DNA of 64,000 nucleotides from Rhizobium rhizogenes NBRC 13257. GTDB taxonomy: Bacteria; Pseudomonadota; Alphaproteobacteria; Rhizobiales; Rhizobiaceae. Within the stretch, counting starts at the first letter, position 1. Every line of letters starts with the position of its first letter. The notes under the pieces are model-generated. The model made no database searches, was not told the DNA's origin, and saw nothing but the letters and a program-made list of their open reading frames with translations. The stretch is from the NCBI RefSeq assembly GCF_000696095.1, contig NZ_BAYX01000003.1, positions 496,001 to 560,000 on the forward strand. Direction: 5' to 3'. Position numbers and translations under genes: made by a program. This document shows, piece after piece, positions 55,288 to 63,743 of the stretch.

Positions 55288-56187
55288 ATGAGTATCGCAA
55301 CCATACGCCAGGCGCTGAAAGGTGTGTCCGGTGTTCCCGTGACGGCCTATGACGATAGGGGCGAGGTCGAACCCCGGATCACGGCGAAGGTCTATCATCG
55401 GGTCGCCGCTGCCGGGATCCACAATATCGTCGCGGCGGGAAATACCGGCGAGTTCTACGCCCTGACACCTGAGGAAATCCGTCATGTCCACGAGGCGGCG
55501 GTTGCGGGCGTCGACGGCAAGGCGCCGGTGACGGCGGCGATCGGGAGATCGTTGCGCGAGGCGATCGCAATGGCAAAGAATGCCGCTGTGATCGGTGCAT
55601 CCGCGGTCATGTCGCATCAGCCTGTCGATCCATTTGCCGCACCCGCAGCCCAGATCGACTATTTCTGTGATCTTGCGGAAGCGTCGCCCTTGCCGTTGGT
55701 CGCCTATGTGCGCGCCGACGGCTTCAGCGTCGACGACATGGTGCGCCTTGCCGGCCACGCCAACATTGCCGGCATCAAGTTTGCGACGACGGATCTGATG
55801 CTGCTCTCCAGGGCGATCGCAGCCTCGGATCCGGCGGGCGCATTGTTCGTCTGCGGTCTCGCCGAGAGCTGGGCTTCGACCTTCACAGCCGCCGGTGCGC
55901 GCGGCTTTACCTCCGGTCTGGTCAATGTCGCGCCGCAATTGTCGCTCGCCGTCCTCGATGCGCTGGACAGGGGCGATTTCGCCGCGGCGCGTGCGATCGT
56001 CAACAAGCTCGAGCCGTTCGAACGCATGCGTACGAAATTCCGCAACGGCGCCAACGTCACGGTGGTGAAGGAGGCGGTGACCTATTCGGGTCTTAATGTC
56101 GGCCCTGTGCGCGTGCCGGGATTGCCGCAGCTCGATCAGAAGGATCGGGAGGAGCTGCATCGCCTGCTGAAGGACTGGGAGGGGTAA
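55288..56187 (+). CDS. DapA/NanA-family class I lyase
   Basis: 299-residue TIM-barrel enzyme of the dihydrodipicolinate synthase/N-acetylneuraminate lyase family. The Schiff-base lysine is Lys164 in AGIKFATTD, the general Tyr140 is in PLVAYVRAD, and the carboxylate-binding motif is GNTGEF at 51-56 in place of GTTGE. AAGGGGAAG before ATG 55288 fixes the start. With a sugar-acid dehydratase encoded nearby, the likely reaction is retro-aldol cleavage or dehydration of a 2-keto-3-deoxy sugar acid rather than lysine biosynthesis. This is inference from context. Confidence 0.88.
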   Translation: MSIATIRQALKGVSGVPVTAYDDRGEVEPRITAKVYHRVAAAGIHNIVAAGNTGEFYALTPEEIRHVHEAAVAGVDGKAPVTAAIGRSLREAIAMAKNAAVIGASAVMSHQPVDPFAAPAAQIDYFCDLAEASPLPLVAYVRADGFSVDDMVRLAGHANIAGIKFATTDLMLLSRAIAASDPAGALFVCGLAESWASTFTAAGARGFTSGLVNVAPQLSLAVLDALDRGDFAAARAIVNKLEPFERMRTKFRNGANVTVVKEAVTYSGLNVGPVRVPGLPQLDQKDREELHRLLKDWEG

Positions 56188-56265
56188 GCGCACCGAGCCT
56201 GTGCGCTGCTACAGACTGCAAAAGGCGTGGGCGCTGCCCGCGCAAAAAGATTGGGAGGTCTTGAA

Positions 56266-57852
56266 ATGTTGAAGAGCTTGCTGACATCGGTGGCAATCGC
56301 CGCTGCCTTGATTGCTGCGCAGCCGTCCCTGGCGGCTTCGCCGCCAAATATGCTGGTGATCGGCACCAACCTCACCGGCATCAGGACACTCGACCCGGCG
56401 CAGAACAATGCACGCACGGTTTCCGAGCTGATCTCCAATCTCTACGACAATCTGGTGCAGCTCTCCCCGGACGACCTCCAGACGCTGAAGCCGATGCTTG
56501 CAACGAAGTGGAGCGTTTCGTCGGACGGCAAGATCATCACGCTGACTTTGCGTGACGATGCGACCTTCCAGAGCGGCAATCCTGTGACGGCGGAAGATGC
56601 CGCATGGTCCATTCAGCGCGTCATCAAGATGGGGCAGGTCGGCTCGACCGATATCGCGCCCTGGGGCTTCACGGCCGGGAATGTCGACAAGCTGATCCGG
56701 GCCAAGGATGCTCACACGCTGGAGATCGAGCTGCCGCAGGCCGTCAATACCGATCTCGTGCTCTATTCCCTCGCCGGCTCGTCGATCGGCATCATCGACA
56801 AGAAGACGGCCCTGTCGCATGAGGCCAACGGCGATTTCGGCGGTACATGGCTTTCCGCCAATTCGGCAGGCAGCGGGCCGTTCACGCTGGCGCAGTGGCG
56901 GCCGAACGATATCGCGATCTTCAATGCCCGCAAGAACTATTGGGGCGGCGCTCCGGCCATGACACGCGTCGTTGCCCGCCATATCCCGGAATCGGGCAAT
57001 CTGCGCCTGCAGCTGGAGGCCGGTGACGTCGATATCGGGCAATATGTTTCAAGCGGCGATCTCGATGCGCTCGCCACCAACAAGGCCATGGTGATCGACA
57101 ATGTTCCAGGCCTTGGCTTCTACTATATAGCGCTCAATCAGAAAGACCCGGACCTGCAGAAGCCCAAGGTCCGCGAGGCGTTTCAGCATGCCTTCGACTG
57201 GAAGGCGATTTCCGACAACATCATGCGCTACACCGGCTTTCCCTGGCAATCGATGATCCCGCGTGGGATGATAGGCGCACCGGAAAGCGCAACATCGCGC
57301 TATGATTACGATCCGGCCAAGGCCAAGCAATTGCTGGCAGAGGCAGGCTATCCGAACGGCCTGAAGAAGGTGCTCAATCCATCGGCGGCGGCAACCTTGC
57401 CCTTTACCGAGGCGTTGCAGGCAAGTGCCCGTGTTGCCGGTATCGATCTCGATCTAGTGCCGGGCGAATTCATCCCGGCGTTTCGCGAGCGCAAATACCA
57501 GGTACTCCTCGGCAATTCCGGTGCACGGCTTCCCGATCCCTTCGCCGTCGCCACGCAATATGCCTACAATCCCGACAATAGCGACGAGGCGCGTCTCGGC
57601 AGCTATTATCTCTGGCGGGCCGGCATGAAGGTGGACGAGCTCAACACGCTGGTCGACCAGTCGATGAAGGAGCGCGATACAGCCAAGCGCACCGACCTCT
57701 TCAAGAAGATGGACGGCATCTATGGCGGCATGGACTCGCCGCTGATCATCTTCTTCCAGCGCACCGATCCCTACGTCATGCGCGCCAACGTCAAGGGCTA
57801 TCACGGGCATACGACCTGGTCGACGCGCTGGCACGACGTGACGAAGGAGTAA
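56266..57852 (+). CDS. ABC transporter substrate-binding protein, family 5
   Basis: 528-residue periplasmic binding protein with an ordinary Sec signal (LKSLLTSVAIAAALIAAQPS, cleaved near LAA). Unlike the others it has no twin-arginine motif. Features: WSVSSDGKIITLTLRDDATF, GNPVTAEDAAWSIQRVI, REAFQHAFDWKAISDNIM and LLAEAGYPNGLKKV. GGGAGG precedes ATG 56266. It heads a complete five-gene transporter (binding protein, two permeases, two ATPases) downstream of the FCD regulator and lyase. Confidence 0.92.
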   Translation: MLKSLLTSVAIAAALIAAQPSLAASPPNMLVIGTNLTGIRTLDPAQNNARTVSELISNLYDNLVQLSPDDLQTLKPMLATKWSVSSDGKIITLTLRDDATFQSGNPVTAEDAAWSIQRVIKMGQVGSTDIAPWGFTAGNVDKLIRAKDAHTLEIELPQAVNTDLVLYSLAGSSIGIIDKKTALSHEANGDFGGTWLSANSAGSGPFTLAQWRPNDIAIFNARKNYWGGAPAMTRVVARHIPESGNLRLQLEAGDVDIGQYVSSGDLDALATNKAMVIDNVPGLGFYYIALNQKDPDLQKPKVREAFQHAFDWKAISDNIMRYTGFPWQSMIPRGMIGAPESATSRYDYDPAKAKQLLAEAGYPNGLKKVLNPSAAATLPFTEALQASARVAGIDLDLVPGEFIPAFRERKYQVLLGNSGARLPDPFAVATQYAYNPDNSDEARLGSYYLWRAGMKVDELNTLVDQSMKERDTAKRTDLFKKMDGIYGGMDSPLIIFFQRTDPYVMRANVKGYHGHTTWSTRWHDVTKE

Positions 57853-57858
57853 TCGCCT

Positions 57859-58956
57859 GTGACGAGTGCCGAGTTGACACCGAAACGCGATTCCCGTGGC
57901 AGCATGGATCGGGATGCGTTCGCGGATACGCCGCCGCATCCGCTCGTCGCCCTCCTGCGGCGATTGGCGGGCCGCGTCGTGGCGATCGTCACCACGCTGC
58001 TCGGGCTACTATTTCTTACCTTTTCGATGGGGCGACTACTTCCAGCCGATCCGGTGCTTGCCATTACTGGGTCAGAGGTGAGCAAGGCGGTCTATGATCG
58101 CGTCTATAACGAGCTTGGGCTCGGCCAGCCGATCTGGATGCAGTTCCTCACCTATGTTGGGAAGATCGCGACCGGCGATCTCGGCACCTCGGCCACGACC
58201 GGCCAGCCGATCCTGACCGATCTCTTGAGCATTTTCCCGGCGACCATCGAGCTTGCCATCATCGCCATGATCATCGGCATCGTCGTCGGCGTCCCGCTCG
58301 GCATCACCGCGGCCGTCCGGCGCGGCACGATCCTCGATCACATCGCGCGCATCGTCGCCCTTGCCGGCCATTCCATTCCGATCTTCTGGATGGGGCTGAT
58401 GGCGCTCTTCGTCTTCTACGCCAAGCTCCAGCTCGTTGGTGCGTCGGGTCGCGTCGACGTTCTGTATGAGGGGCTCGTGACGCCAGTCACCGGCTTTCTG
58501 CTGATCGATTCCGCTATGGAAGGCCAGTGGGACGTGTTTCAAAACGCGCTCAATCACATCATCCTGCCGGGCGCGATCCTCGGTTATTATTCCGTGGCCT
58601 ATATCTGCCGCATGTCGCGCAGCTTCATGCTGGAGCAGCTCGGCCAGGAATATATCGTGACGGCAAGGGCAAAGGGGCTTGGACGGCGCAAGGTCGTCTG
58701 GCGCCATGCCTTCCGGAATATCCGCGTCCAATTGCTGACAATCATGGCGCTGACCTTCGGCGGCCTGCTGGAAGGCGCGGTGCTGATCGAGACGGTTTTC
58801 GGCTGGCCTGGGCTCGGCCAATATCTGACGCGCGGACTGCAGATGAACGACATGAATGTCGTCATGGGTGCCGTGCTGACGATCGGCGCCGTCTTCCTCA
58901 CCATCAATATCATCTCGGATGTGCTTTATCGCATTCTTGATCCAAGGACACGGTGA
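57859..58956 (+). CDS. ABC transporter permease, Opp/DppB type
   Basis: 365-residue inner-membrane permease with a GTG start supported by AAGGAG (ending nine bases before). An N-terminal cytoplasmic extension of about 40 residues precedes VAIVTTLLGLLFLTFSMGRL. Family features: LPADPVLAITG, YNELGLGQPIWMQFLTYVGK, TARAKGLGRRKVVWRHAFRN (coupling loop) and LLEGAVLIETVFGWPGLGQY. It overlaps the next permease by four bases (GTGA). Confidence 0.91.
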   Translation: MTSAELTPKRDSRGSMDRDAFADTPPHPLVALLRRLAGRVVAIVTTLLGLLFLTFSMGRLLPADPVLAITGSEVSKAVYDRVYNELGLGQPIWMQFLTYVGKIATGDLGTSATTGQPILTDLLSIFPATIELAIIAMIIGIVVGVPLGITAAVRRGTILDHIARIVALAGHSIPIFWMGLMALFVFYAKLQLVGASGRVDVLYEGLVTPVTGFLLIDSAMEGQWDVFQNALNHIILPGAILGYYSVAYICRMSRSFMLEQLGQEYIVTARAKGLGRRKVVWRHAFRNIRVQLLTIMALTFGGLLEGAVLIETVFGWPGLGQYLTRGLQMNDMNVVMGAVLTIGAVFLTINIISDVLYRILDPRTR

Positions 58957-59897
58957 CGCCGATGACGATCTCCGCCGAACACACAGATCGCGCCAGCGGC
59001 AACAGCTTTCGCAAATGGCTGCTCGCGCCCGAGCCCCAGGGATGGTTCCAGTCCTCCGTGCAGCAATTCCATCAGGGCTGGCTGAAGTTCCGCCTGCATC
59101 CGCTCGGCCTTATCGGCCTTGCCATCATCGTCCTGCTGATCCTCGTTGCCATCGCCGCGCCCTTGCTGACGCGGTATGATCCGATCGTGCAGGACATGGC
59201 GGGGCGGCTCGCGCCGCCATCGACGCAGCATTGGCTCGGTACTGACAATTTCGGCCGCGATGTCTTTGCCCGCATCGTCTATGGCGGGCGCACGACGCTC
59301 TATATCATCATGCTCGTCTCGATCATCGTCGCACCCTTGGGCCTGCTGATCGGCACCTGCTCCGGCTATTTCGGGGGGATTGTCGATGAGATCCTGATGC
59401 GGATCACCGACATCTTCCTGTCCTTTCCAGGCCTGGTGCTGGCGCTGGGCTTTGCGGCGGCACTCGGTCCCGGCATCACCAATGCGATCATCGCGATCTC
59501 GCTGACGGCCTGGCCGCCGATTGCCCGGCTCGCGCGCGCCGAAACGCTCAGCCTGCGCAAGGCGGATTTCATCGCCGCCGTGCGTCTGCAAGGCGCGACG
59601 CCCTTGGCGATCATCACTCGCCACATCCTGCCGATGTGTATCCCCTCGGTGATCGTGCGTGTGACTCTCAACATGGCCGGCATCATCATCACCGCCGCCG
59701 GCCTCGGCTTTCTCGGCCTCGGCGCGCAACCGCCCTGGCCGGAATGGGGGTCGATGGCGGCCACAGGCCGCGAATTTATGCTCGACAGCCCCTGGGTCAT
59801 CGCCGCCCCCGGCATTGCCATCGCGCTGGTAAGCCTTGCCTTCAACCTCGTCGGCGATGCGCTGCGCGATGTCCTTGATCCAAGAGGTGCGGAATGA
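58953..59897 (+). CDS. ABC transporter permease, Opp/DppC type
   Basis: 314-residue permease. GTG 58953 is well placed for AAGGA (58943-58947) and overlaps the upstream stop; ATG 58962 is an alternative. The first helix follows HPLGLIGLAIIVLLILVAIA. Core motifs: GTDNFGRDVFARIVYGGRTT, AVRLQGATPLAIITRHILPM, LGFLGLGAQPPWPEWGSMAA and LVGDALRDVLDPRG. It overlaps the ATPase start by four bases (ATGA). Together with the previous gene it forms the channel of the rightward importer. Confidence 0.93.
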   Translation: MTPMTISAEHTDRASGNSFRKWLLAPEPQGWFQSSVQQFHQGWLKFRLHPLGLIGLAIIVLLILVAIAAPLLTRYDPIVQDMAGRLAPPSTQHWLGTDNFGRDVFARIVYGGRTTLYIIMLVSIIVAPLGLLIGTCSGYFGGIVDEILMRITDIFLSFPGLVLALGFAAALGPGITNAIIAISLTAWPPIARLARAETLSLRKADFIAAVRLQGATPLAIITRHILPMCIPSVIVRVTLNMAGIIITAAGLGFLGLGAQPPWPEWGSMAATGREFMLDSPWVIAAPGIAIALVSLAFNLVGDALRDVLDPRGAE

Positions 59898-60751
59898 GCT
59901 CTTCCCTCATTGATATTCACAATCTCGAGATCGCCTTCGGCGGCGGCTCCGTGCGGGCCGTGCGCGGCGTCAGCTTTTCGCTGGGCCAGGAAAAACTCGG
60001 CATCGTCGGCGAATCCGGCTCGGGCAAGTCGACGGTCGGTCGCGCCATCATGCGGCTGCTGCCGCCGACGGCAATGGTCAGCGCCGAACGGATGAGTTTT
60101 CGCGACGTCGATCTGCTCAAGGCAGACGAGCGCAAGATGATGACGATCCGTGGGCGGCGGATCGGGCTCATCCTGCAGGATCCGAAATATTCGCTCAATC
60201 CGGTCATGCGGATCGGAGAGCAGATCGCCGAGACCTATCGCCTGCACTATCCCAAGGCGAGTGCGAAGCAGGCCTACGGCCAAACGCTGGAGATGCTCGA
60301 GGCCGTCAAGATCCGCGATGTCGAACGGGTGGCCCGTCTCTATCCGCACGAGATCTCAGGCGGCATGGGCCAACGCGTGATGATCGCCATGATGCTGATT
60401 GCCGAGCCCGAGGTTCTGATCGCCGACGAGCCGACATCCGCGCTCGATGTCACGGTGCGGCTCGAAATCCTCGCCCTGTTGGACGAGCTTGTCGCCCGGC
60501 GCAATCTCGGCCTGATCTTCATCAGTCACGACCTGAACCTTGTGCGGAATTTCTGCGACCGCGTGCTGATCATGTATGCCGGACGGGTCGTCGAGGTCCT
60601 TGAGGCGCGAGATCTCGACAAGGCCAGGCACCCCTATACGCAAGGCCTGCTCGCGTCGCTGCCGTCGATCGACGATCCGCCGATCCGCCTGCCGATCTTG
60701 AAACGCGATCCGTCCTGGCTCGACAGTAAGATCCTGGAGAGAACGCGATGA
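59894..60751 (+). CDS. ABC transporter ATP-binding protein, Opp/DppD type
   Basis: 285-residue ATPase. Walker [10 protein letters not shown] near residue 38, signature [15 protein letters not shown], Walker [13 protein letters not shown], and the [14 protein letters not shown] tail. It is shorter than typical DppD proteins and lacks the usual cysteine-rich oligo_HPY ending; the final residues are [14 protein letters not shown]. It overlaps both neighbours by four bases (ATGA junctions), a sign of tight translational coupling. Confidence 0.93.
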   Translation: MSSSLIDIHNLEIAFGGGSVRAVRGVSFSLGQEKLGIVGESGSGKSTVGRAIMRLLPPTAMVSAERMSFRDVDLLKADERKMMTIRGRRIGLILQDPKYSLNPVMRIGEQIAETYRLHYPKASAKQAYGQTLEMLEAVKIRDVERVARLYPHEISGGMGQRVMIAMMLIAEPEVLIADEPTSALDVTVRLEILALLDELVARRNLGLIFISHDLNLVRNFCDRVLIMYAGRVVEVLEARDLDKARHPYTQGLLASLPSIDDPPIRLPILKRDPSWLDSKILERTR

Positions 60752-61506
60752 TCGAAATCGACAATCTCACCATCCGTTTCGCCGCCGGCCAGAGGCCTGT
60801 CGTGAGGAATGTCAGCTTCGACGTCGAGAAGGGCACGGCTTTCGGCTTGGTCGGCGAGTCCGGCTGCGGAAAATCCACGGTCCTGCGTGCCGTATCCGGT
60901 CTCAATCCGAATTACCAAGGCAGCATCGAGCTGGACGGCGACATTCTGGACCGGCGGCGCGACCGGCCGTTCTTCCGCCGGGTGCAGATGGTGTTTCAGG
61001 ACCCCTACGGATCGCTCCACCCCCGCAAGACCATCCGCTCGCAGCTCAAGGAGCCGCTCCGTAACCAGGGGATTGCCACCGGCTCGATGGATGTCGATGC
61101 CCTGCTGCGCTCCGTCGGCCTCGATCCGTCGCTAAGTTACCGGTTCCCGCATCAGCTTTCGGGCGGCCAACGCCAACGCGTCGCCATCGCCCGCGCCCTG
61201 GTTCTGAACCCCGCCGTCCTGCTGCTCGACGAACCCACGTCCGCGCTCGACGTCTCGGTCCAGGCCGAAATCCTCAACCTGTTGGACGACCTGCGCCGCG
61301 AACGCGGCCTGACCTACCTGCTTGTCAGCCACGATCTCGCTGTCGTCTCCCATATGTGCAGCCGCGTCGCCATCATGGAGGCGGGGGAGATCGTCGAAGA
61401 GGTCGATATCGAAAGACTGCGAAAGGGAGTGGTCGAACATCCCTATTCGCAGCGCCTGCTGCGGGCGAGCCGGATGTATGGCAAACAGCGGGAGGTTCTT
61501 GCGTAA
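60748..61506 (+). CDS. ABC transporter ATP-binding protein, Opp/DppF type
   Basis: 252-residue ATPase, the last gene of the rightward importer. Walker [10 protein letters not shown] near residue 36, signature LSGGQRQRVAIARAL, Walker [14 protein letters not shown]-loop LLVSHDLAVV. It ends soon after HPYSQRLLRASRMYG, lacking the C-terminal extension found in the 2358 protein. Like its partner it is a compact form. No terminator was found before the antitoxin gene 77 bases further on. Confidence 0.93.
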   Translation: MIEIDNLTIRFAAGQRPVVRNVSFDVEKGTAFGLVGESGCGKSTVLRAVSGLNPNYQGSIELDGDILDRRRDRPFFRRVQMVFQDPYGSLHPRKTIRSQLKEPLRNQGIATGSMDVDALLRSVGLDPSLSYRFPHQLSGGQRQRVAIARALVLNPAVLLLDEPTSALDVSVQAEILNLLDDLRRERGLTYLLVSHDLAVVSHMCSRVAIMEAGEIVEEVDIERLRKGVVEHPYSQRLLRASRMYGKQREVLA

Positions 61507-61583
61507 TTAATTGCCATATCGACTTTGGCCAAAGGTGTGGCAGGGATCCTTGCCGTTTTTGCTGGTGCTCATATTGTTCCGCC

Positions 61584-61823
61584 ATGAGCGCTATAAGTAT
61601 CTATCTGCCGGACGCTTTGAGGAGCTTTGTCGACGAGCAAGCTTCAACGCATGGCTACGCGACGAGCGGCGAATATATCCGCGAATTGATCCGTCAGGAT
61701 CAGGACCGGTCCAATCTACGCAAATTGTTGTTTGACGGATCGTTGTCTCCGACGAACAAACCGGTCGATGCGGATTATTTTGCCGGCTTGCGCGATCGTG
61801 TGCATCGGCAGCGGGGCGTCTAG
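61584..61823 (+). CDS. parD: ParD-like antitoxin (type II), without intact toxin
   Basis: 79-residue protein with the ParD ribbon-helix-helix N-terminus (SAISIYLPDALRSFVDEQA) and the family's SGEYIRELIRQDQDR segment, followed by an extended toxin-binding tail ending DRVHRQRGV. ATG 61584 gives the standard start; the frame upstream belongs to no gene. A normal locus would have parE overlapping or next to it, but only a C-terminal scrap remains. It is therefore an orphan antitoxin that could still repress its own promoter or neutralise a ParE encoded elsewhere. Confidence 0.82.
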   Translation: MSAISIYLPDALRSFVDEQASTHGYATSGEYIRELIRQDQDRSNLRKLLFDGSLSPTNKPVDADYFAGLRDRVHRQRGV

Positions 61824-61899
61824 GCATATCGACGTTTGGCGCGTGCTTCACGCCAAACGCGACATCCCACAGTGGATGCAGGAACCGGATCATTCTTAG
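61822..61899 (+). pseudogene. ParE-like toxin C-terminal remnant
   Basis: In the frame beginning at the antitoxin's stop, 61822-61899 reads RHIDVWRVLHAKRDIPQWMQ and then reaches a stop. This resembles the conserved C-terminus of ParE/RelE-fold toxins (the RVLHxxRDIP ending). The N-terminal three quarters are missing, so no toxin can be made. A 9-bp inverted repeat (61833-61841/61851-61859) lies inside it, possibly coincidental. Recognition is by motif only. Confidence 0.5.
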
Positions 61900-62687
61900 T
61901 CGTTCAGATGGTTCATCCTGATCTCCGGCCAGAGCGGCTCAGTCGCCGCCAACAAGGCCGGCGTTCCAGCTGCGATCCATGGGACGCGGCTTGCGAGATC
62001 CTCACCGATCCGCACCTCGAGCCCGGCTTCGCGGGCAAGCACGGCACCGCCGGCGATGTCCCACATCGTTGTCACCTTCTGCAAATGCCCATCGAAAATG
62101 CCGCGTGCGGCAAAGACGAGGGAGACGGAGGTCGAATGGAAGGCTTCGACGACCCAGCCCGCGCGTCTCAACCCAACTTGAAACCTGGCGGCATCGTCGA
62201 AATCCTCCGCGGGATTGTCGCCCAGCGACATGACGCGGACGTCCTCCAAGGGGCTGGTGCGGGCGAGCGGCTTGCCGTTCATCAAGAGGCCGGTGCCATC
62301 GGCGGCCGCGTAGATTTCGCCCATGACCGGCATGGCAACGACGCCGAATTCGGGGCGGCCGTTACGCACGAAGCCAAGTGAAATTCCCCAGAGCGGCGAG
62401 CCACGAAGGAAGTTCGACGTGCCGTCGATCGGGTCGATGATCCAAAGCGCGCCTTCCGGCTGCCCGCCGAACTCCTCGCCGACGATCGCTTCGCCGGGAA
62501 AGGCGGCGGCGAGCCGATCGCGGATCAGGTTTTCGACGGTCGTGTCGGCTTCGGAGACGAAGTCCTGCACGCCCTTGGCATGGGTGGCGACAGTCTGGTG
62601 CGCTGCAAAGAAATGCAGCGCCTTGTCGGCCGCTTCCTCGATGATGGCGCTCGCCTGTGAGAGACGCTCGTGGGCGGCGGCCATCAT
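61896..62687 (-). CDS. Inositol monophosphatase-family phosphatase
   Basis: 263-residue Mg2+-dependent, Li+-sensitive-type phosphatase. Signature motifs: IVGEEFG (Glu71/72), DPIDGTSNF (residues 85-93) and WDIAGGAVLAREAG near 210, which together bind the metal ions and phosphate. Substrate may be inositol phosphate, 3'-phosphoadenosine-type or another sugar phosphate. Its start overlaps the phosphodiesterase stop by four bases, so the two are co-translated: a phosphodiester is opened, then a phosphate removed. It is convergent with the toxin remnant. Confidence 0.9.
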   Translation of the reverse strand: MMAAAHERLSQASAIIEEAADKALHFFAAHQTVATHAKGVQDFVSEADTTVENLIRDRLAAAFPGEAIVGEEFGGQPEGALWIIDPIDGTSNFLRGSPLWGISLGFVRNGRPEFGVVAMPVMGEIYAAADGTGLLMNGKPLARTSPLEDVRVMSLGDNPAEDFDDAARFQVGLRRAGWVVEAFHSTSVSLVFAARGIFDGHLQKVTTMWDIAGGAVLAREAGLEVRIGEDLASRVPWIAAGTPALLAATEPLWPEIRMNHLND

Positions 62688-63556
62688 GCGATCCTCTTGG
62701 TCTCATGGCCGGCGAGCCATTGCTTGAATGGCGCAATCGTGTCGGTCTGGACGGCGCCGACGCCTACCTCGACCAAGGTGCCCCATACACCTTCGGGATC
62801 GCCGAGCGCCCGGCTGTCGTTGAAATCGAGATTATGAGAGACATCGAGCGTATTGATCCAGAGGCGGATATTCTGACGCTTCAGTTCCTCGCGCCCGCCG
62901 GCAAGGTCGGTAATGTCGGAAAACTTGACCTCCACCATCGGCGCCCGCAGCGGCTCGATCAGCTTCAGGTCTTCGGCGAATTGTCCGGGCCTGACGCGAA
63001 ACATCGGCATATGCGGGATGGAGCCGAACCAGTCCGCATCGATCACCGGGAAATGGCCGGATGCCGGCTCGATATCGGTCTTGATGATGATCTGGTCCTG
63101 CATATCGAGGCGCTTGATCGTGGCGATCACCAGCGGCAAGTCACGCGAATATTTCGTGTCGATATTGACGAAGATCCGCCCGCGCGCCTCCTCCAGCGCT
63201 TCCTCCAGCGTCGGAATGCGCTCGTCGGTGACGGACGCTGTCTCTCCGCCGCCACCTGAGCGAAGACGGGCATTGCGGATTGTCGCGAGATCGCAGGCGC
63301 TGATAACGCCGGTGCCGGTCGATGTCCGGTCAAGCGTCGCATCATGGATCACGACAAGCTTTCCATCGGACGTCGCCTGCGTGTCGATTTCGACGATTTC
63401 CACATTAAGTGCCGCAGCGTCGCGGATAGACGTGAGCGAGTTTTCCGGCGCTGCCGTCCACAGGCCGCGATGCGCGATGGTGAGAATATCAGGGTTGCTG
63501 CGCGAAACGAGCGAGAAAATGTCTGCGAAACGGGAGGCAGCGGTCTGGCTGGGCAT
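62684..63556 (-). CDS. Glycerophosphodiester phosphodiesterase
   Basis: 290-residue GDPD TIM-barrel enzyme that hydrolyses glycerophosphodiesters to glycerol 3-phosphate and an alcohol. Motifs: TIAHRGLWTAAPENS (HRG and PEN), VEIDTQATSDGKLVVIHDAT (Glu-x-Asp and HD), TSTGTG, and FVNIDTKY. No signal peptide is seen, so it should be cytoplasmic and act on imported diesters. ATG 63556 gives a normal N-terminus; the frame upstream to 63697 overlaps the promoter region. It is divergent from a ROK regulator gene. Confidence 0.9.
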   Translation of the reverse strand: MPSQTAASRFADIFSLVSRSNPDILTIAHRGLWTAAPENSLTSIRDAAALNVEIVEIDTQATSDGKLVVIHDATLDRTSTGTGVISACDLATIRNARLRSGGGGETASVTDERIPTLEEALEEARGRIFVNIDTKYSRDLPLVIATIKRLDMQDQIIIKTDIEPASGHFPVIDADWFGSIPHMPMFRVRPGQFAEDLKLIEPLRAPMVEVKFSDITDLAGGREELKRQNIRLWINTLDVSHNLDFNDSRALGDPEGVWGTLVEVGVGAVQTDTIAPFKQWLAGHETKRIA

Positions 63557-63642
63557 GGGGAGAACTTTCGGATGGTTGAGGTTTGGGAGGAGGATCAGAT
63601 CTTGCCCATTCCGGCGGGAAATATTGTTCTCATTCCAGTTAA

Positions 63643-63657
63643 TACACTTTAGGTGTA
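63643..63657. promoter_or_regulatory. Inverted repeat in the phosphodiesterase-ROK gap
   Basis: TACAC-TTTAG-GTGTA, a 5-bp perfect inverted repeat in an AT-rich stretch between the two divergent genes (63557-63743). Its location suggests an operator for the ROK regulator. Short, so suggestive only. Confidence 0.4.
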
Positions 63658-63743
63658 ATATTTGTGACGGGTCCAGTAAAAAAGCCCCTCTGGGCATTAC
63701 AGGATGGATTGCGAGCCCTCGTCCGAGCGGCTAAGCCAGAGGT

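Noticed and set aside
61833..61859. 9-bp inverted repeat as terminator of the antitoxin gene
   Set aside because: No T-run follows and it falls inside the toxin remnant coding sequence, so I did not call a terminator.
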